Part shown: positions 10,048 through 17,387 of the stretch, one piece after another | Layout of the letters: the number at the start of each line of letters is the position of its first letter | How positions within the stretch are numbered: the first letter of the stretch is position 1 | NCBI GenBank assembly: GCA_036446035.1 | Contig: JAZFSG010000046.1 | Coordinates: forward strand, 17,343 to 81,342 | Length of the DNA: 64,000 nucleotides | From: CAXMQS01 sp036446035 | GTDB lineage: Bacteria; Actinomycetota; Acidimicrobiia; Spongiisociales; JAOTWH01 | Reading direction: 5' to 3' | Notes under the pieces: model-generated | What the model was told of the DNA's origin: nothing | Databases searched by the model: none | What the model saw: only the letters and a program-made list of their open reading frames with translations | Program-made: the position numbers and the translations under genes

Positions 10048-10432
10048 TCAGCAAGGGCTTGAGCTCCAACCAGTTCTCGTCTACCTCAGCGGCTCCTGAA
10101 TCGACCCCCACAGCCTCGACAGGTATCCGCGCCGTCGGCAGAACAAGGCCCATCCCCTCCGCCGCGCGGATGACGCGCTGCGGCGACTCAAGGCGGGCCA
10201 CCTCGAGTCGGAGTTCCCAATACCGGGATTCGGTCTCGTTGATCTGATTATCGAGATCGTTGAGAGCGAAGGCCGACCGGTCCAGGAGGACTCTCGAGTA
10301 GATCAGCGACATGAAAGCCAGCACGGCCGTCAGCGTGAACACCACCCAGCCCCGCAGCCGAACACGACGGACAGGTCTGTCGACGACGAGCTCGAGGCCC
10401 TTCGGCCGGAGTATCTGGGGCAGGGCCGTCAT
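10034..10432 (-). CDS. ftsL: FtsL-like bitopic cell division protein
   Basis: A 132-residue protein with a basic N-terminal cytoplasmic part, one membrane segment (about residues 29-50) and a short helix likely to form a coiled coil (about 55-90), ending in an acidic tail. This is the FtsL/DivIC layout; such proteins are too divergent for sequence motifs, so the assignment rests on topology and on position between rsmH and ftsI. The ATG at 10432-10430 overlaps the rsmH stop as ATGA. FtsL normally bridges FtsB/DivIC and FtsQ and activates the FtsW-FtsI pair. Confidence 0.8.
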   Translation of the reverse strand: MTALPQILRPKGLELVVDRPVRRVRLRGWVVFTLTAVLAFMSLIYSRVLLDRSAFALNDLDNQINETESRYWELRLEVARLESPQRVIRAAEGMGLVLPTARIPVEAVGVDSGAAEVDENWLELKPLLSAQP

Positions 10433-11349
10433 GCGGCGTCCAGTGGATCGGCCCTCTCGGCGGCCCTCAGCCTGGCACTACGGGCCCTGCGGTTGATCTC
10501 GATCTCGGCGTCCGTTGCCCCGACACTGCTGCGCGTCAGTAGTCGGAGCTCAGCAACGGTCCCGCATCCGCATACCGGCAGCTCGGGGGGGCAAACGCAC
10601 CCGATGGCACCGGCAGTGAATCGCTTCTTCACCAACCTGTCCTCTAGCGAGTGGTACGAGATCACGACGATGCGACCTCCGACTCGGAGCCGGCGAATCG
10701 CGACGTCGAGTCCCGCTTCGAGCGCTCCGAGCTCGTCGTTGGCGGCGATACGGATCGCCTGGAACGATCGCCTTGCCGGATGACCTCTCCGGCGGGCCGG
10801 GGCCGGTACGGCGTCCGCAACGACCTCGGCCAACCGGGTGGTGTCTTCGATGGGTCGAGCGGCGACGATGGCTCTGGCGATGCGCCGCGCGAACCGCTCT
10901 TCCCCAAATCTGGAGATGATGCCTCGGAGATCCGACTCAGATGCGGTGTTGACCAGGTCAGACGCGGTCGAGAGTGCGTCGGGTCCCATGCGCATGTCGA
11001 GGGGACCGGAAGCGTGATATGAGAAGCCTCGGTCGGCATCGTCGAGCTGGTCAGACGACAGCCCCAGGTCGAAGACGGCGCCAGCGAGTTCATCGACTCC
11101 CTCTTGGTCCAGCACCGACTCCAACTCGGCGAAGTTGGCGATCACCAGCCGAGTCCGAGGCACTTGGCAGGTGACGGACGGGTCGCGATCTAGAGCCAGG
11201 ATCTGGACGCCTGGGATCGACTCGACGAGTGCCCGGGTGTGCCCGCCTGCGCCGAACGTGGCGTCCAGCACCAGGCCGCTCTCGATCGGCGCCAAGAGGT
11301 CCACGACCTCCGACGTCATCACCGATAAATGGTGGGGCTTCTGGTGCAT
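10429..11349 (-). CDS. rsmH: 16S rRNA (cytosine1402-N4)-methyltransferase RsmH (MraW)
   Basis: Methylates N4 of C1402 in 16S rRNA using S-adenosylmethionine. The SAM-binding motif DATFGAGGHTRAL and the RsmH motif FDLGLSSDQLDDADRGFSY are clear; the C-terminal part carries a CVCPPELPVCGCG cysteine cluster seen in many family members. ATG at 11349-11347 gives 306 residues, the normal size. Its ribosome site (GGGGGG, ending 7 bases before the ATG) is inside the stem of a long hairpin described separately, so translation may be controlled. The longer frame starting at 11409 would run through that hairpin. Confidence 0.95.
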   Translation of the reverse strand: MHQKPHHLSVMTSEVVDLLAPIESGLVLDATFGAGGHTRALVESIPGVQILALDRDPSVTCQVPRTRLVIANFAELESVLDQEGVDELAGAVFDLGLSSDQLDDADRGFSYHASGPLDMRMGPDALSTASDLVNTASESDLRGIISRFGEERFARRIARAIVAARPIEDTTRLAEVVADAVPAPARRRGHPARRSFQAIRIAANDELGALEAGLDVAIRRLRVGGRIVVISYHSLEDRLVKKRFTAGAIGCVCPPELPVCGCGTVAELRLLTRSSVGATDAEIEINRRARSARLRAAERADPLDAA

Positions 11350-11352
11350 GAT

Positions 11353-11427
11353 CAGCCCCCCGGAGCGCTGGCGCCAACATGGAAGCGGGCGGAGTAAGGG
11401 GCCTTCCATATGGCATCCGGGGGGCTG
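11353..11427 (-). promoter_or_regulatory. Long hairpin over the rsmH ribosome site (candidate mraW RNA motif)
   Basis: Seen: a perfect 12-bp inverted repeat, CAGCCCCCCGGA at 11353-11364 and TCCGGGGGGCTG at 11416-11427, enclosing a second perfect 7-bp pair, ATGGAAG at 11379-11385 and CTTCCAT at 11403-11409. In the mRNA the outer stem contains the G-run that serves as the rsmH Shine-Dalgarno. Known: an RNA structure named the mraW motif is reported upstream of mraW in actinobacteria. Whether this one matches that consensus could not be tested. It lies in the mraZ-rsmH gap, so rsmH and the coupled genes may be controlled apart from mraZ. Confidence 0.65.
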
Positions 11428-11445
11428 AGCATGAACCAGACATCC

Positions 11446-11877
11446 TCAGATTCCTTCATCGCTGAGTTGTTCACCGATAGCTGCGTAGTACTCGTCAGCC
11501 TCAGCCGACAGGCGAGTCCAGGCTTCGCTCGACCAGATCTCGACTCGGTCGGCGACGCCAACGACCGTTGCTTCCTTCTCTAGCGATGCGTACGACCTCA
11601 GGCCGGGAGGGATGGCGATCCTTCCCTGTCCGTCGGGCACCTGATCGCTGGCTCCCGCGAAGAAGGAGCGGGCGAAGTTGCGAGCCCGGCGGTCGGTGCG
11701 AGGCAACTTGTTCACCTTTTCGACCTCCGCTTCCCAGCGAGCGGCGGGGAAGACGTAGAGGCAGTGCTCCTGGCCCTTGGTGATGAAACACCCTGAAGCG
11801 AGCGCGTCTCGGAACTTGCGTGGCAGGACCATGCGGCCCTTCTCATCCAGATTGTGTTGGAACTCTCCCAAGAACAC
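11446..11877 (-). CDS. mraZ: Transcriptional regulator MraZ
   Basis: DNA-binding regulator that heads most dcw clusters. The 143 residues contain two SpoVT/AbrB-like repeats: the first with LDEKGRMVLPRKFRDAL (about residues 10-26), the second with DGQGRIAIPPGLR near residues 82-94. The start is GTG at 11877-11875 (MFLGEFQHNLD), with GAGG eight bases upstream; an ATG slightly upstream is in another frame. In other bacteria MraZ represses its own promoter through short G-rich repeats, and such repeats are present here at 11912-11930. Confidence 0.94.
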   Translation of the reverse strand: MFLGEFQHNLDEKGRMVLPRKFRDALASGCFITKGQEHCLYVFPAARWEAEVEKVNKLPRTDRRARNFARSFFAGASDQVPDGQGRIAIPPGLRSYASLEKEATVVGVADRVEIWSSEAWTRLSAEADEYYAAIGEQLSDEGI

Positions 11878-11911
11878 AGCGTCGCCTCATACATAGCGGG
11901 TCCTCCAGCGT

Positions 11912-11944
11912 CCCCACTTTGCCCCATTTGATGACCCTTGTCAA
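11912..11944 (-). promoter_or_regulatory. dcw promoter with putative MraZ operator
   Basis: On the minus strand there is TTGACA (11944-11939), a 17-base spacer and CAAAGT (11921-11916) as a possible -10 (weak, 3 of 6 matches). Overlapping it are two similar units ten bases apart, AAATGGGG and AAAGTGGGG, with TGGGG cores separated by 5 bases; another AAAGTGG overlaps the -35. TGGG direct repeats with 5-base spacers (or AAAGTGG units) are the described MraZ binding sites, so autoregulation is inferred. Confidence 0.6.
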
Positions 11945-12015
11945 CCACTTTCCTCCCCTTCGTGTCCAAGCTCTCCCCCGGGCCGCCACTTGATGGAGTT
12001 CGATAGCCTCCTCAT

Positions 12016-12780
12016 GTGAAGGCACCAGTGGTGATCGTGGGAATCGGTGAGCTGGCGGGGCCATTCGCACTGGGCTTCCTCCGCCTCGGCCATCCTGTTC
12101 ATCCGGTTACGCGCCACACCGACCGGGACGAGGCGGCGGCGATGCTCCCGGCCACCGATATCACGCTGGTGACCGTGCGCGAGGCCGACCTCGACGCTCT
12201 CTTGGCTTCGCTCCCGGCTCCGTGGCGACACCACGTCGGACTTGTGCAGAACGATCTCCTGCCTGCCGACTGGGAGCGTCATCAGCTCAACCCGACGATC
12301 GCCGTCGTGTGGTTCGAGAAGAAGCGAGGAGTCGCCCCCAAGATCATCAAGCCAACGATCGTTGGCGGACCACGAGCCGATCTCGTCGTGTCTGCGCTAG
12401 AGGCCGCCGACATCCCAGCGGTGGCTGCGCTCTCAGATGCGTCGCTGCTGAACGCTCTTGTCGCCAAGAACCTTTACATAGGAGTCGCCAACATCGGCGG
12501 CCTCGCCGTCCCGCCCGGCACCACTGTCGGATCCTTGTGGTCCGACCATCGGGCGCTTGCCGAAGACGTGGTTTCTGACGTACTCGATCTCCAGGAGGCC
12601 CTCGTCGGACAAACGCTGGAACGCGACACCCTGATCAAGGACATGACTGAGAGTTTCAACGCGGACCCCGAGCACGGAGCCACGGGCAGGAGCGCTCCGC
12701 AGCGGTTGGAGAGAGCCATCGCACAGGCAACCGAACTCGAGATCGACGTAACAACGCTGCGCCGCATTGCAGGCGTCTAG
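12016..12780 (+). CDS. PanE/ApbA-like NAD(P)-binding protein
   Basis: A 254-residue soluble protein with an N-terminal nucleotide-binding motif GIGELAGPFALG (about residues 9-20) and an all-helical C-terminal half, the layout of ketopantoate reductase and related 6-phosphogluconate dehydrogenase-fold enzymes. The glycine pattern is GxGxxA/G rather than the usual GxGxxG of PanE, and I do not see the conserved Lys/Asn/Glu set of true PanE with certainty, so the substrate is unknown. The start is GTG at 12016 with no clear ribosome site; transcription may begin close to it. Divergent from mraZ; it is followed 9 bases later by a universal-stress-protein remnant. Confidence 0.5.
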   Translation: MKAPVVIVGIGELAGPFALGFLRLGHPVHPVTRHTDRDEAAAMLPATDITLVTVREADLDALLASLPAPWRHHVGLVQNDLLPADWERHQLNPTIAVVWFEKKRGVAPKIIKPTIVGGPRADLVVSALEAADIPAVAALSDASLLNALVAKNLYIGVANIGGLAVPPGTTVGSLWSDHRALAEDVVSDVLDLQEALVGQTLERDTLIKDMTESFNADPEHGATGRSAPQRLERAIAQATELEIDVTTLRRIAGV

Positions 12781-12789
12781 GCCGACCGC

Positions 12790-12960
12790 ATCAAGACAGT
12801 CATTGCCACTGATGGCTCGTTGGCCGCACTCGAAGAGCATGCTCCTGGGGTCGTCGTCGCAGCAGCGACGGGCCGCGGCCTCTTCCAGGGGCTACTCGGC
12901 TCGACCAGCACCAAGCTCATGCGCCTTGCTCCCTGCCCGGTTCTACTGATCCGCGGCTGA
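12790..12960 (+). pseudogene. Universal stress protein remnant with internal deletion
   Basis: Reading 12790-12960 in frame gives 56 codons and a TGA. The first part, IKTVIATDGSLAAL, matches the N-terminal beta strand and ATP-loop start of UspA-family proteins, and the last part, GSTSTKLMRLAPCPVLLIR, matches their C-terminal GS-x-S...APCPVLxVR signature. About 90 residues that normally lie between are absent. There is no ATG/GTG at the beginning (ATC stands there), so it is probably not translated. A single in-frame deletion plus loss of the start codon explains it. Confidence 0.7.
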
Positions 12961-13073
12961 TCCTCCGACTTCGTGGTTGACTGCGACGGCGGTGCGTGGT
13001 GACTGCACTTTTCTGCTCAACCGTCAGGCGCTGCCAGCCGAAGTGCTGATTAGGCTCCAAACAGATCGCGATC

Positions 13074-14627
13074 ATGATGTCCCGGTTCACCCTCCGTCGA
13101 GTATCTCCGCTGCTAGCCCTCGCCACCGCAGCAGCCTTCACCCTTGCGCTCGCTCCCGCCCAGGCGCAGTCCGGAGATGCTCCGTCCGAGGAAACAACGG
13201 CAGTCGCCACTGCAGCCGCCCCTGCGGCGCTGCTGCAGATCGCCCGTAGCGACACACTCACGACCGGCACGTGGGACATGGCGGTTGGCGACGTCTTCGC
13301 CGCGATATCGCCGATTCGCCGCGGCTACACCGAGGTCCGGATCGGACTCAACATGACGAACATCGGCGACACCGACGCCGGCTATCGCATCGATGGCTTC
13401 TTCACGGATCCGACATACCCTCGCCTCAGCCTCATCGACGCCAACGGCACGAAATACCGCCTCCTCCCCGTGCACAGCACCCGAGGACTGCTTCCGGGGT
13501 CGACGCTCTCGACGGTTCCATCGGGCATGACGGCGCGATGGACCGTTGGCTTTCAGGTTCCGACCGCATACGCCAGCGACCTAGAACTCGCTGTAGCCGG
13601 CACCGAAGGCAGCGTGGCTTTCGATCTCTCGTCGGCAGCCGGTGGTGCAACGACCGAACAGCCGGCGAACATGTTGGCGGTCTCGATCGGCGATGAAATC
13701 CCGTGGGGGGATGCGCTGTCCGTTTCGGCTTTCGATCACGGTTCGCTGGTATGCGGCGATCCCAACACCCAGCTGGCGGCGCAGATCGTCGCGGTTGGGT
13801 TCGAGGTCGGCAATAGAACATTGTCCGACGCCGACTGGCCCGGTGTCCGGTTTCCAGAGAACCTGGCCATCGCTCAATGGGCCGACGGAGGGTCCGCCAG
13901 GATGGCTTTCGAGACCTTCGCGGGAGATTTCGACCCACTCTTGAAGTGGGCGGAGGATGCTGTCCGCATCCCCGCCGGTGGCGATGGGGTGAGCGCGTCC
14001 GACACTTACAAGCGAGCGATGCTGTTCGCGGTTCCCCGTGACGCCAGGCTCGGCGACAACACGGTCGATGATGCCCCCATCGGGATATGGCTGCAGCCGG
14101 AAGGCACCGACGCGGTGTGGCTTGAGCTCGACGGAGCAGGCACCCTGGCCATCAGCCCGACGCTCTGTGACGAGGGCAACTTCAGCTTCGCCATCCCCCA
14201 CTCCTTCAGTCCAGGCACCGACTTCGTCGTCGGCCTCTCCGACCCCGCCCCCGACCCGACAGCCCAGGACTTCGCGGCCACGCAGCTCTTGAACGAGGCG
14301 CTTGTCGTCGCCGGCAACTTCCGAGCCAGTCACGGTGACAGCTACGCAGGAATGACGGCAGGCGGTCTGGCGGAGTTGTGGAACGGCGTCACCTACGACA
14401 ACGGATTCGTCGGCAGTGTTGGCACCGTTGGCGTAACCACCGACGTGCTCGAATCCGGCGAAGTCTTGGGGATCTTGGTGACGGAGAGCGCCAGCGGGAC
14501 ATTCTTCTGCCTGGCGGACGCAGGTGGAACGGTCATTAGCCAATTTGCCGGATCTCTGGCGGAGCTCGAGGAGTTGTGTGGTCCGACACCCGACCCAGTC
14601 GAAGAGGCACCCGCCGAGGAAGGCTAG
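13074..14627 (+). CDS. Secreted protein of unknown function with a pilin-like C-terminal region
   Basis: The 517-residue protein begins with a signal peptide (basic MMSRFTLRR, hydrophobic stretch, AQAQ cleavage region near residue 31). The middle consists of two beta-rich regions, the first holding GYTEVRIGLNMTNIGDTDAGYRIDGFF-type strands (about residues 85-110) in the style of DUF4352-like extracellular domains. At about residues 400-500 a stretch (LLNEALVVAGNFRASHGDSYAGMTAGGL...) resembles the periplasmic part of type IV pilins or pseudopilins, without the N-terminal pilin helix. It ends in an acidic Pro/Glu tail. Starts at ATG 13074 or 13077. Its stop overlaps that of the convergent HNH gene. 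No function is assigned. Confidence 0.75.
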   Translation: MMSRFTLRRVSPLLALATAAAFTLALAPAQAQSGDAPSEETTAVATAAAPAALLQIARSDTLTTGTWDMAVGDVFAAISPIRRGYTEVRIGLNMTNIGDTDAGYRIDGFFTDPTYPRLSLIDANGTKYRLLPVHSTRGLLPGSTLSTVPSGMTARWTVGFQVPTAYASDLELAVAGTEGSVAFDLSSAAGGATTEQPANMLAVSIGDEIPWGDALSVSAFDHGSLVCGDPNTQLAAQIVAVGFEVGNRTLSDADWPGVRFPENLAIAQWADGGSARMAFETFAGDFDPLLKWAEDAVRIPAGGDGVSASDTYKRAMLFAVPRDARLGDNTVDDAPIGIWLQPEGTDAVWLELDGAGTLAISPTLCDEGNFSFAIPHSFSPGTDFVVGLSDPAPDPTAQDFAATQLLNEALVVAGNFRASHGDSYAGMTAGGLAELWNGVTYDNGFVGSVGTVGVTTDVLESGEVLGILVTESASGTFFCLADAGGTVISQFAGSLAELEELCGPTPDPVEEAPAEEG

Positions 14628-15124
14628 AAACCCTCGAAGAGGTATGGCGCCCACGACGGATGCGGCGTACCTCCGATAGTCACAAAGATCCAGCCGTGAC
14701 GGCGCGGCGCCCGCGGTGGCCGCTGCAGGGATAGTCCAGATCCGGCAAGCGAGCGGTTGCCTTTACGGGTATTGCACCTTCGGCACGCCGCAACGACGTT
14801 CTCCCACCTGTGCTCGCCGCCTCTCGAACGGGGAACGACGTGATCGATGTTCTCCGCTTCCCCGCCGCAGTACTGACACTTCCCCTCGTCCCTGGCGAAG
14901 ATCGCACGACGATTCAGCGGAACCCGCCGGTTGTATGGAACGCGCACGAAGGTGCGCAGGCGGATGACGGTGGGGACAGGAAGCGCCACAGAGGCGGCTC
15001 GGAATGATCCCTCGCTCTCTCCGACCATGTCGGCTTTCTCCTTGAGGACGAGCACGACGGCTCGCCGCGCCGACACTACGGACAGCGGCTCGTAAGTGGC
15101 ATTGAGCACCAGAGCACGTCCCAC
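14624..15124 (-). CDS. HNH endonuclease family protein
   Basis: A 166-residue protein of a family widespread in actinobacteria (N-terminus GRALVLNATYEPLSVVS). The C-terminal half has an HNH fold: CQYCG, then IDHVVPRSRGG, then ENVVAACRRCNTRKGNR; the two CxxC pairs should bind structural zinc and DHV...N...N the catalytic metal. Chosen start is GTG at 15124-15122, just before the conserved start of the family; an upstream GTG at 15169 adds a Gly/Ala-rich tail. No partner gene suggests restriction-modification, so the biological target is unknown. It is divergent from the recombinase-like gene. Confidence 0.85.
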   Translation of the reverse strand: MGRALVLNATYEPLSVVSARRAVVLVLKEKADMVGESEGSFRAASVALPVPTVIRLRTFVRVPYNRRVPLNRRAIFARDEGKCQYCGGEAENIDHVVPRSRGGEHRWENVVAACRRCNTRKGNRSLAGSGLSLQRPPRAPRRHGWIFVTIGGTPHPSWAPYLFEGF

Positions 15125-15182
15125 GCCGGCGAGAGTACCACCGGCCGCTGGCCGCCCCAGCCCCGACACAGAGCGTCAGTTG

Positions 15183-15211
15183 TTGACGCACTGTGTGGGC
15201 GAGGCCACACT
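15183..15211 (+). promoter_or_regulatory. Putative promoter with inverted repeat
   Basis: TTGACG (15183-15188), 17-base spacer, CACACT (15206-15211), 22 bases before the GTG of the recombinase-like gene. The spacer carries the inverted repeat GTGTGG (15193-15198) / CCACAC (15205-15210), which reaches into the -10 and could be an operator. It is inferred from sequence alone. Confidence 0.4.
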
Positions 15212-15233
15212 AGGCGGAACAAGAGGTCCACCT

Positions 15234-15740
15234 GTGCGTCTGGTCGGCTATGTCAGAGAGAGCGCTGCTCCATCCGAGAGCGATTCGGCTTATGCCCAGT
15301 CGGATCGGATTAGGCGCGCGTCTGCTGACGGCGGCCACTCACTGGTCGCCGTTTGCCAAGATGTCCCGCGTCCCGGCCTCGAGCAGAGTCGCGACGGCTA
15401 CCTGGCCCTGCTGGGCGTTGTCGATGCCGGACAGGTGGACGGTGTCGTCGTCAGCTCGCTGAGCGCTCTTTCCACAGACATGATGTCTCAGGAGGTAGCC
15501 ATCTGGGATCTCCGTCGCCGGGGTGTCGTGGTCGTCTCGGCAGAGCCGGCTGAGGCAGCGGACCTCGCTCAGCCGCCCGAGGACCGCAGCCGCCTCCTCG
15601 TCCGAGAAGTTCTGGCTCGAGTGGACTCATACCGTTCGAGCCTCGGAAAGACGGTGCCGCCGGTGGCCGTCGACCAACCATCTCAAGACGTCACGATCGA
15701 ATTGATCACGGCGCCGCGCCGTAAGAAGTCAAGCTCCTAG
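15234..15740 (+). CDS. Serine-recombinase-like domain protein, probably catalytically inactive
   Basis: The 168 residues match the N-terminal catalytic domain of serine resolvases/invertases: VRLVGYVRES at the start (with the nucleophile-position Ser kept), then VDGVVVSSLSALSTDMMSQEVAIWDLRRRGVVVVS. In active enzymes the second block reads like KLDRLSR; here the Asp and both Arg are gone (SLSALST), so strand cleavage is unlikely. There is no C-terminal helix-turn-helix or zinc domain; the tail ends in RRKKSSS. GTG at 15234 has AGAGG upstream at a good distance; the longer frame to 15096 overlaps the HNH gene and is not favoured. A regulatory or structural role is possible. Confidence 0.7.
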   Translation: MRLVGYVRESAAPSESDSAYAQSDRIRRASADGGHSLVAVCQDVPRPGLEQSRDGYLALLGVVDAGQVDGVVVSSLSALSTDMMSQEVAIWDLRRRGVVVVSAEPAEAADLAQPPEDRSRLLVREVLARVDSYRSSLGKTVPPVAVDQPSQDVTIELITAPRRKKSSS

Positions 15741-16316
15741 CGCCGCCGCCACCGCTCTTGCCACGGCGAACGCGAAGCCGGCGCCCATCACGGCTGCTCC
15801 TGCCACTCGACCGCCGGTTCCGGCATCCATGACCACCGTGACCACCTCGGTCTCTGCGATGTGCTCTCGCCGATACTCGATGAGGACGGCTGATCGGTGA
15901 CCGAATAGCTCTGCGGTCGCGATCGCTACCGCTTCGGCCAGCGGTTCCTCACCCCCGCGGCAGCGTTGGCTGGCGATGCGGCCATCGCTCGCCGTCACCG
16001 ACACCTCGAGGCCCTTGGCGGTTTCGGTGACGGCGACGCCGGCGATCGTCGCCTCGACGACTGGGGCGACGACCGGGTCGGGAAGCGGAAAGTCGGGAAG
16101 CGCGACGAGCGGGGCGGGTGGAGGCGGTGGCGTCGTGCCCAACCGAGCCCTGACCCCGTGACGGATCATGACCTCTTGAACCGCCCTGCCGACGCCGTCT
16201 GCGTCTGCGTCTGTCTCCAGTCGCACCTTGACGCCGGTAACCCCGGCGTCGCTGACAGAGACGTCTGCCCCCTCGACGCCGGCGATCGCAGTGAGTTCCT
16301 CGGTCAGGTCGGCCAT
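15729..16316 (-). CDS. Conserved-looking protein of unknown function, two small alpha/beta domains
   Basis: A 195-residue protein from ATG 16316 (GTG at 16334 would add six residues). Residues 1-60 look like a beta-alpha-beta module (GVEGADVSVSDAGVTGVKVRLETDADADGVGRAV), followed by a proline linker TTPPPPPAP and a larger part of two similar beta-strand/helix units: LEVSVTASDGRIASQRCRGGEEPLAEAVAIATAEL and VTVVMDAGTGGRVAGAAVMGAGFAFAVARAVAAAL. These units recall the regulatory domain of isopropylmalate synthase (LeuA), which is only an impression. Its 3-prime end overlaps the convergent recombinase-like gene by 12 bases. No function assigned. Confidence 0.7.
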   Translation of the reverse strand: MADLTEELTAIAGVEGADVSVSDAGVTGVKVRLETDADADGVGRAVQEVMIRHGVRARLGTTPPPPPAPLVALPDFPLPDPVVAPVVEATIAGVAVTETAKGLEVSVTASDGRIASQRCRGGEEPLAEAVAIATAELFGHRSAVLIEYRREHIAETEVVTVVMDAGTGGRVAGAAVMGAGFAFAVARAVAAALGA

Positions 16317-16417
16317 GTTGTTGTCCACAAGCACGATGCTAGGGCAGCACGCCCCACGCGGCGCACCTCTCGAAACCGGCTAATCTCGGGTGTCCCCCAT
16401 ATGCGAAGGAGCCCGGC

Positions 16418-17383
16418 GTGGCGTCTGACACCTCGAGAACGACCGAATGGTTCGCTACCCGCTTCGACGACATCTCATCCAACATCGAGAGAGTCATCCA
16501 GGGCAAGCGTGAGGTCGTCGATCTCACCGTCCTCTGCATGCTGGCGGAGGGTCATGCACTCATCGAAGACGTACCCGGCGTTGGCAAGACCGTCCTGGCG
16601 AAATCTCTCGCTCGGTCGATCGACTGCTCGTTCCATCGGCTTCAGTTCACCCCCGACCTGCTCCCTTCGGATATCACCGGCGTCTCGGTGTGGGATAGGG
16701 AACGATCCGAGTTCGTCTTCAGGGCGGGACCGGTCTTCGCCAGCATCGTCCTTGGCGACGAGATCAATCGAGCTTCCCCCAAGACGCAGTCGGCGCTCCT
16801 CGAGGCGATGGAAGAACGTCAGGTAACGGTCGACGCGACCACCCGTCCGCTGCCGGCGCCCTTCATGGTGATCGCCACCCAGAACCCCATCGAGCACGAG
16901 GGCACCTACCCCCTCCCCGAAGCCCAGCTCGATCGCTTCATGATGCGCGTCGTCGTTGGCTACCCCGACCGCGCCAAGGAGCTCGAGATGCTCGACACCC
17001 ATGGCGTCCGCTCAACCTATGAAGATCTTCGTCCCGTCATCGACGCAGCTGAGATCGGCGAGATGATCAGGGTCGCAACCTCCGTCCACGTATCGAGCGA
17101 GGTCAAGGAATACATCGTCGACCTCGCTGAGGCGACGAGGTACGACCCCGACGTGCTCCTTGGCGCCTCGCCCCGGGCCACCCTCTATCTGCAGAGAGCG
17201 GCACGAGCCAAGGCCGCCATGGACGGACGCGACTTCGTGACACCAGACGACGTCAAGGCGATGATGCTTCCCGTGCTCTCCCACAGGCTCATCCTGCGGC
17301 CGGAAGCGCAGATGCGCGGCGTTGAGATCAGCAAGATCATCGAGGCATTGGCGCAGGGTGTGCCGATCCCTGGACTCGGTTAG
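16418..17383 (+). CDS. MoxR-family AAA ATPase
   Basis: The 321-residue AAA+ protein has Walker A DVPGVGKT (51-58), Walker B LGDEINRA (about 109-116), the sensor region MVIATQNPIEHEGTYPLPEAQLDRF and a C-terminal lid. MoxR proteins act as chaperones that help insert cofactors or assemble complexes, usually encoded next to DUF58 proteins with a von Willebrand-like fold. That pairing is seen here: the DUF58 gene begins 5 bases downstream. GTG start at 16418 with AGGAG seven bases upstream. Confidence 0.92.
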   Translation: MASDTSRTTEWFATRFDDISSNIERVIQGKREVVDLTVLCMLAEGHALIEDVPGVGKTVLAKSLARSIDCSFHRLQFTPDLLPSDITGVSVWDRERSEFVFRAGPVFASIVLGDEINRASPKTQSALLEAMEERQVTVDATTRPLPAPFMVIATQNPIEHEGTYPLPEAQLDRFMMRVVVGYPDRAKELEMLDTHGVRSTYEDLRPVIDAAEIGEMIRVATSVHVSSEVKEYIVDLAEATRYDPDVLLGASPRATLYLQRAARAKAAMDGRDFVTPDDVKAMMLPVLSHRLILRPEAQMRGVEISKIIEALAQGVPIPGLG

Positions 17384-17387
17384 CTGG

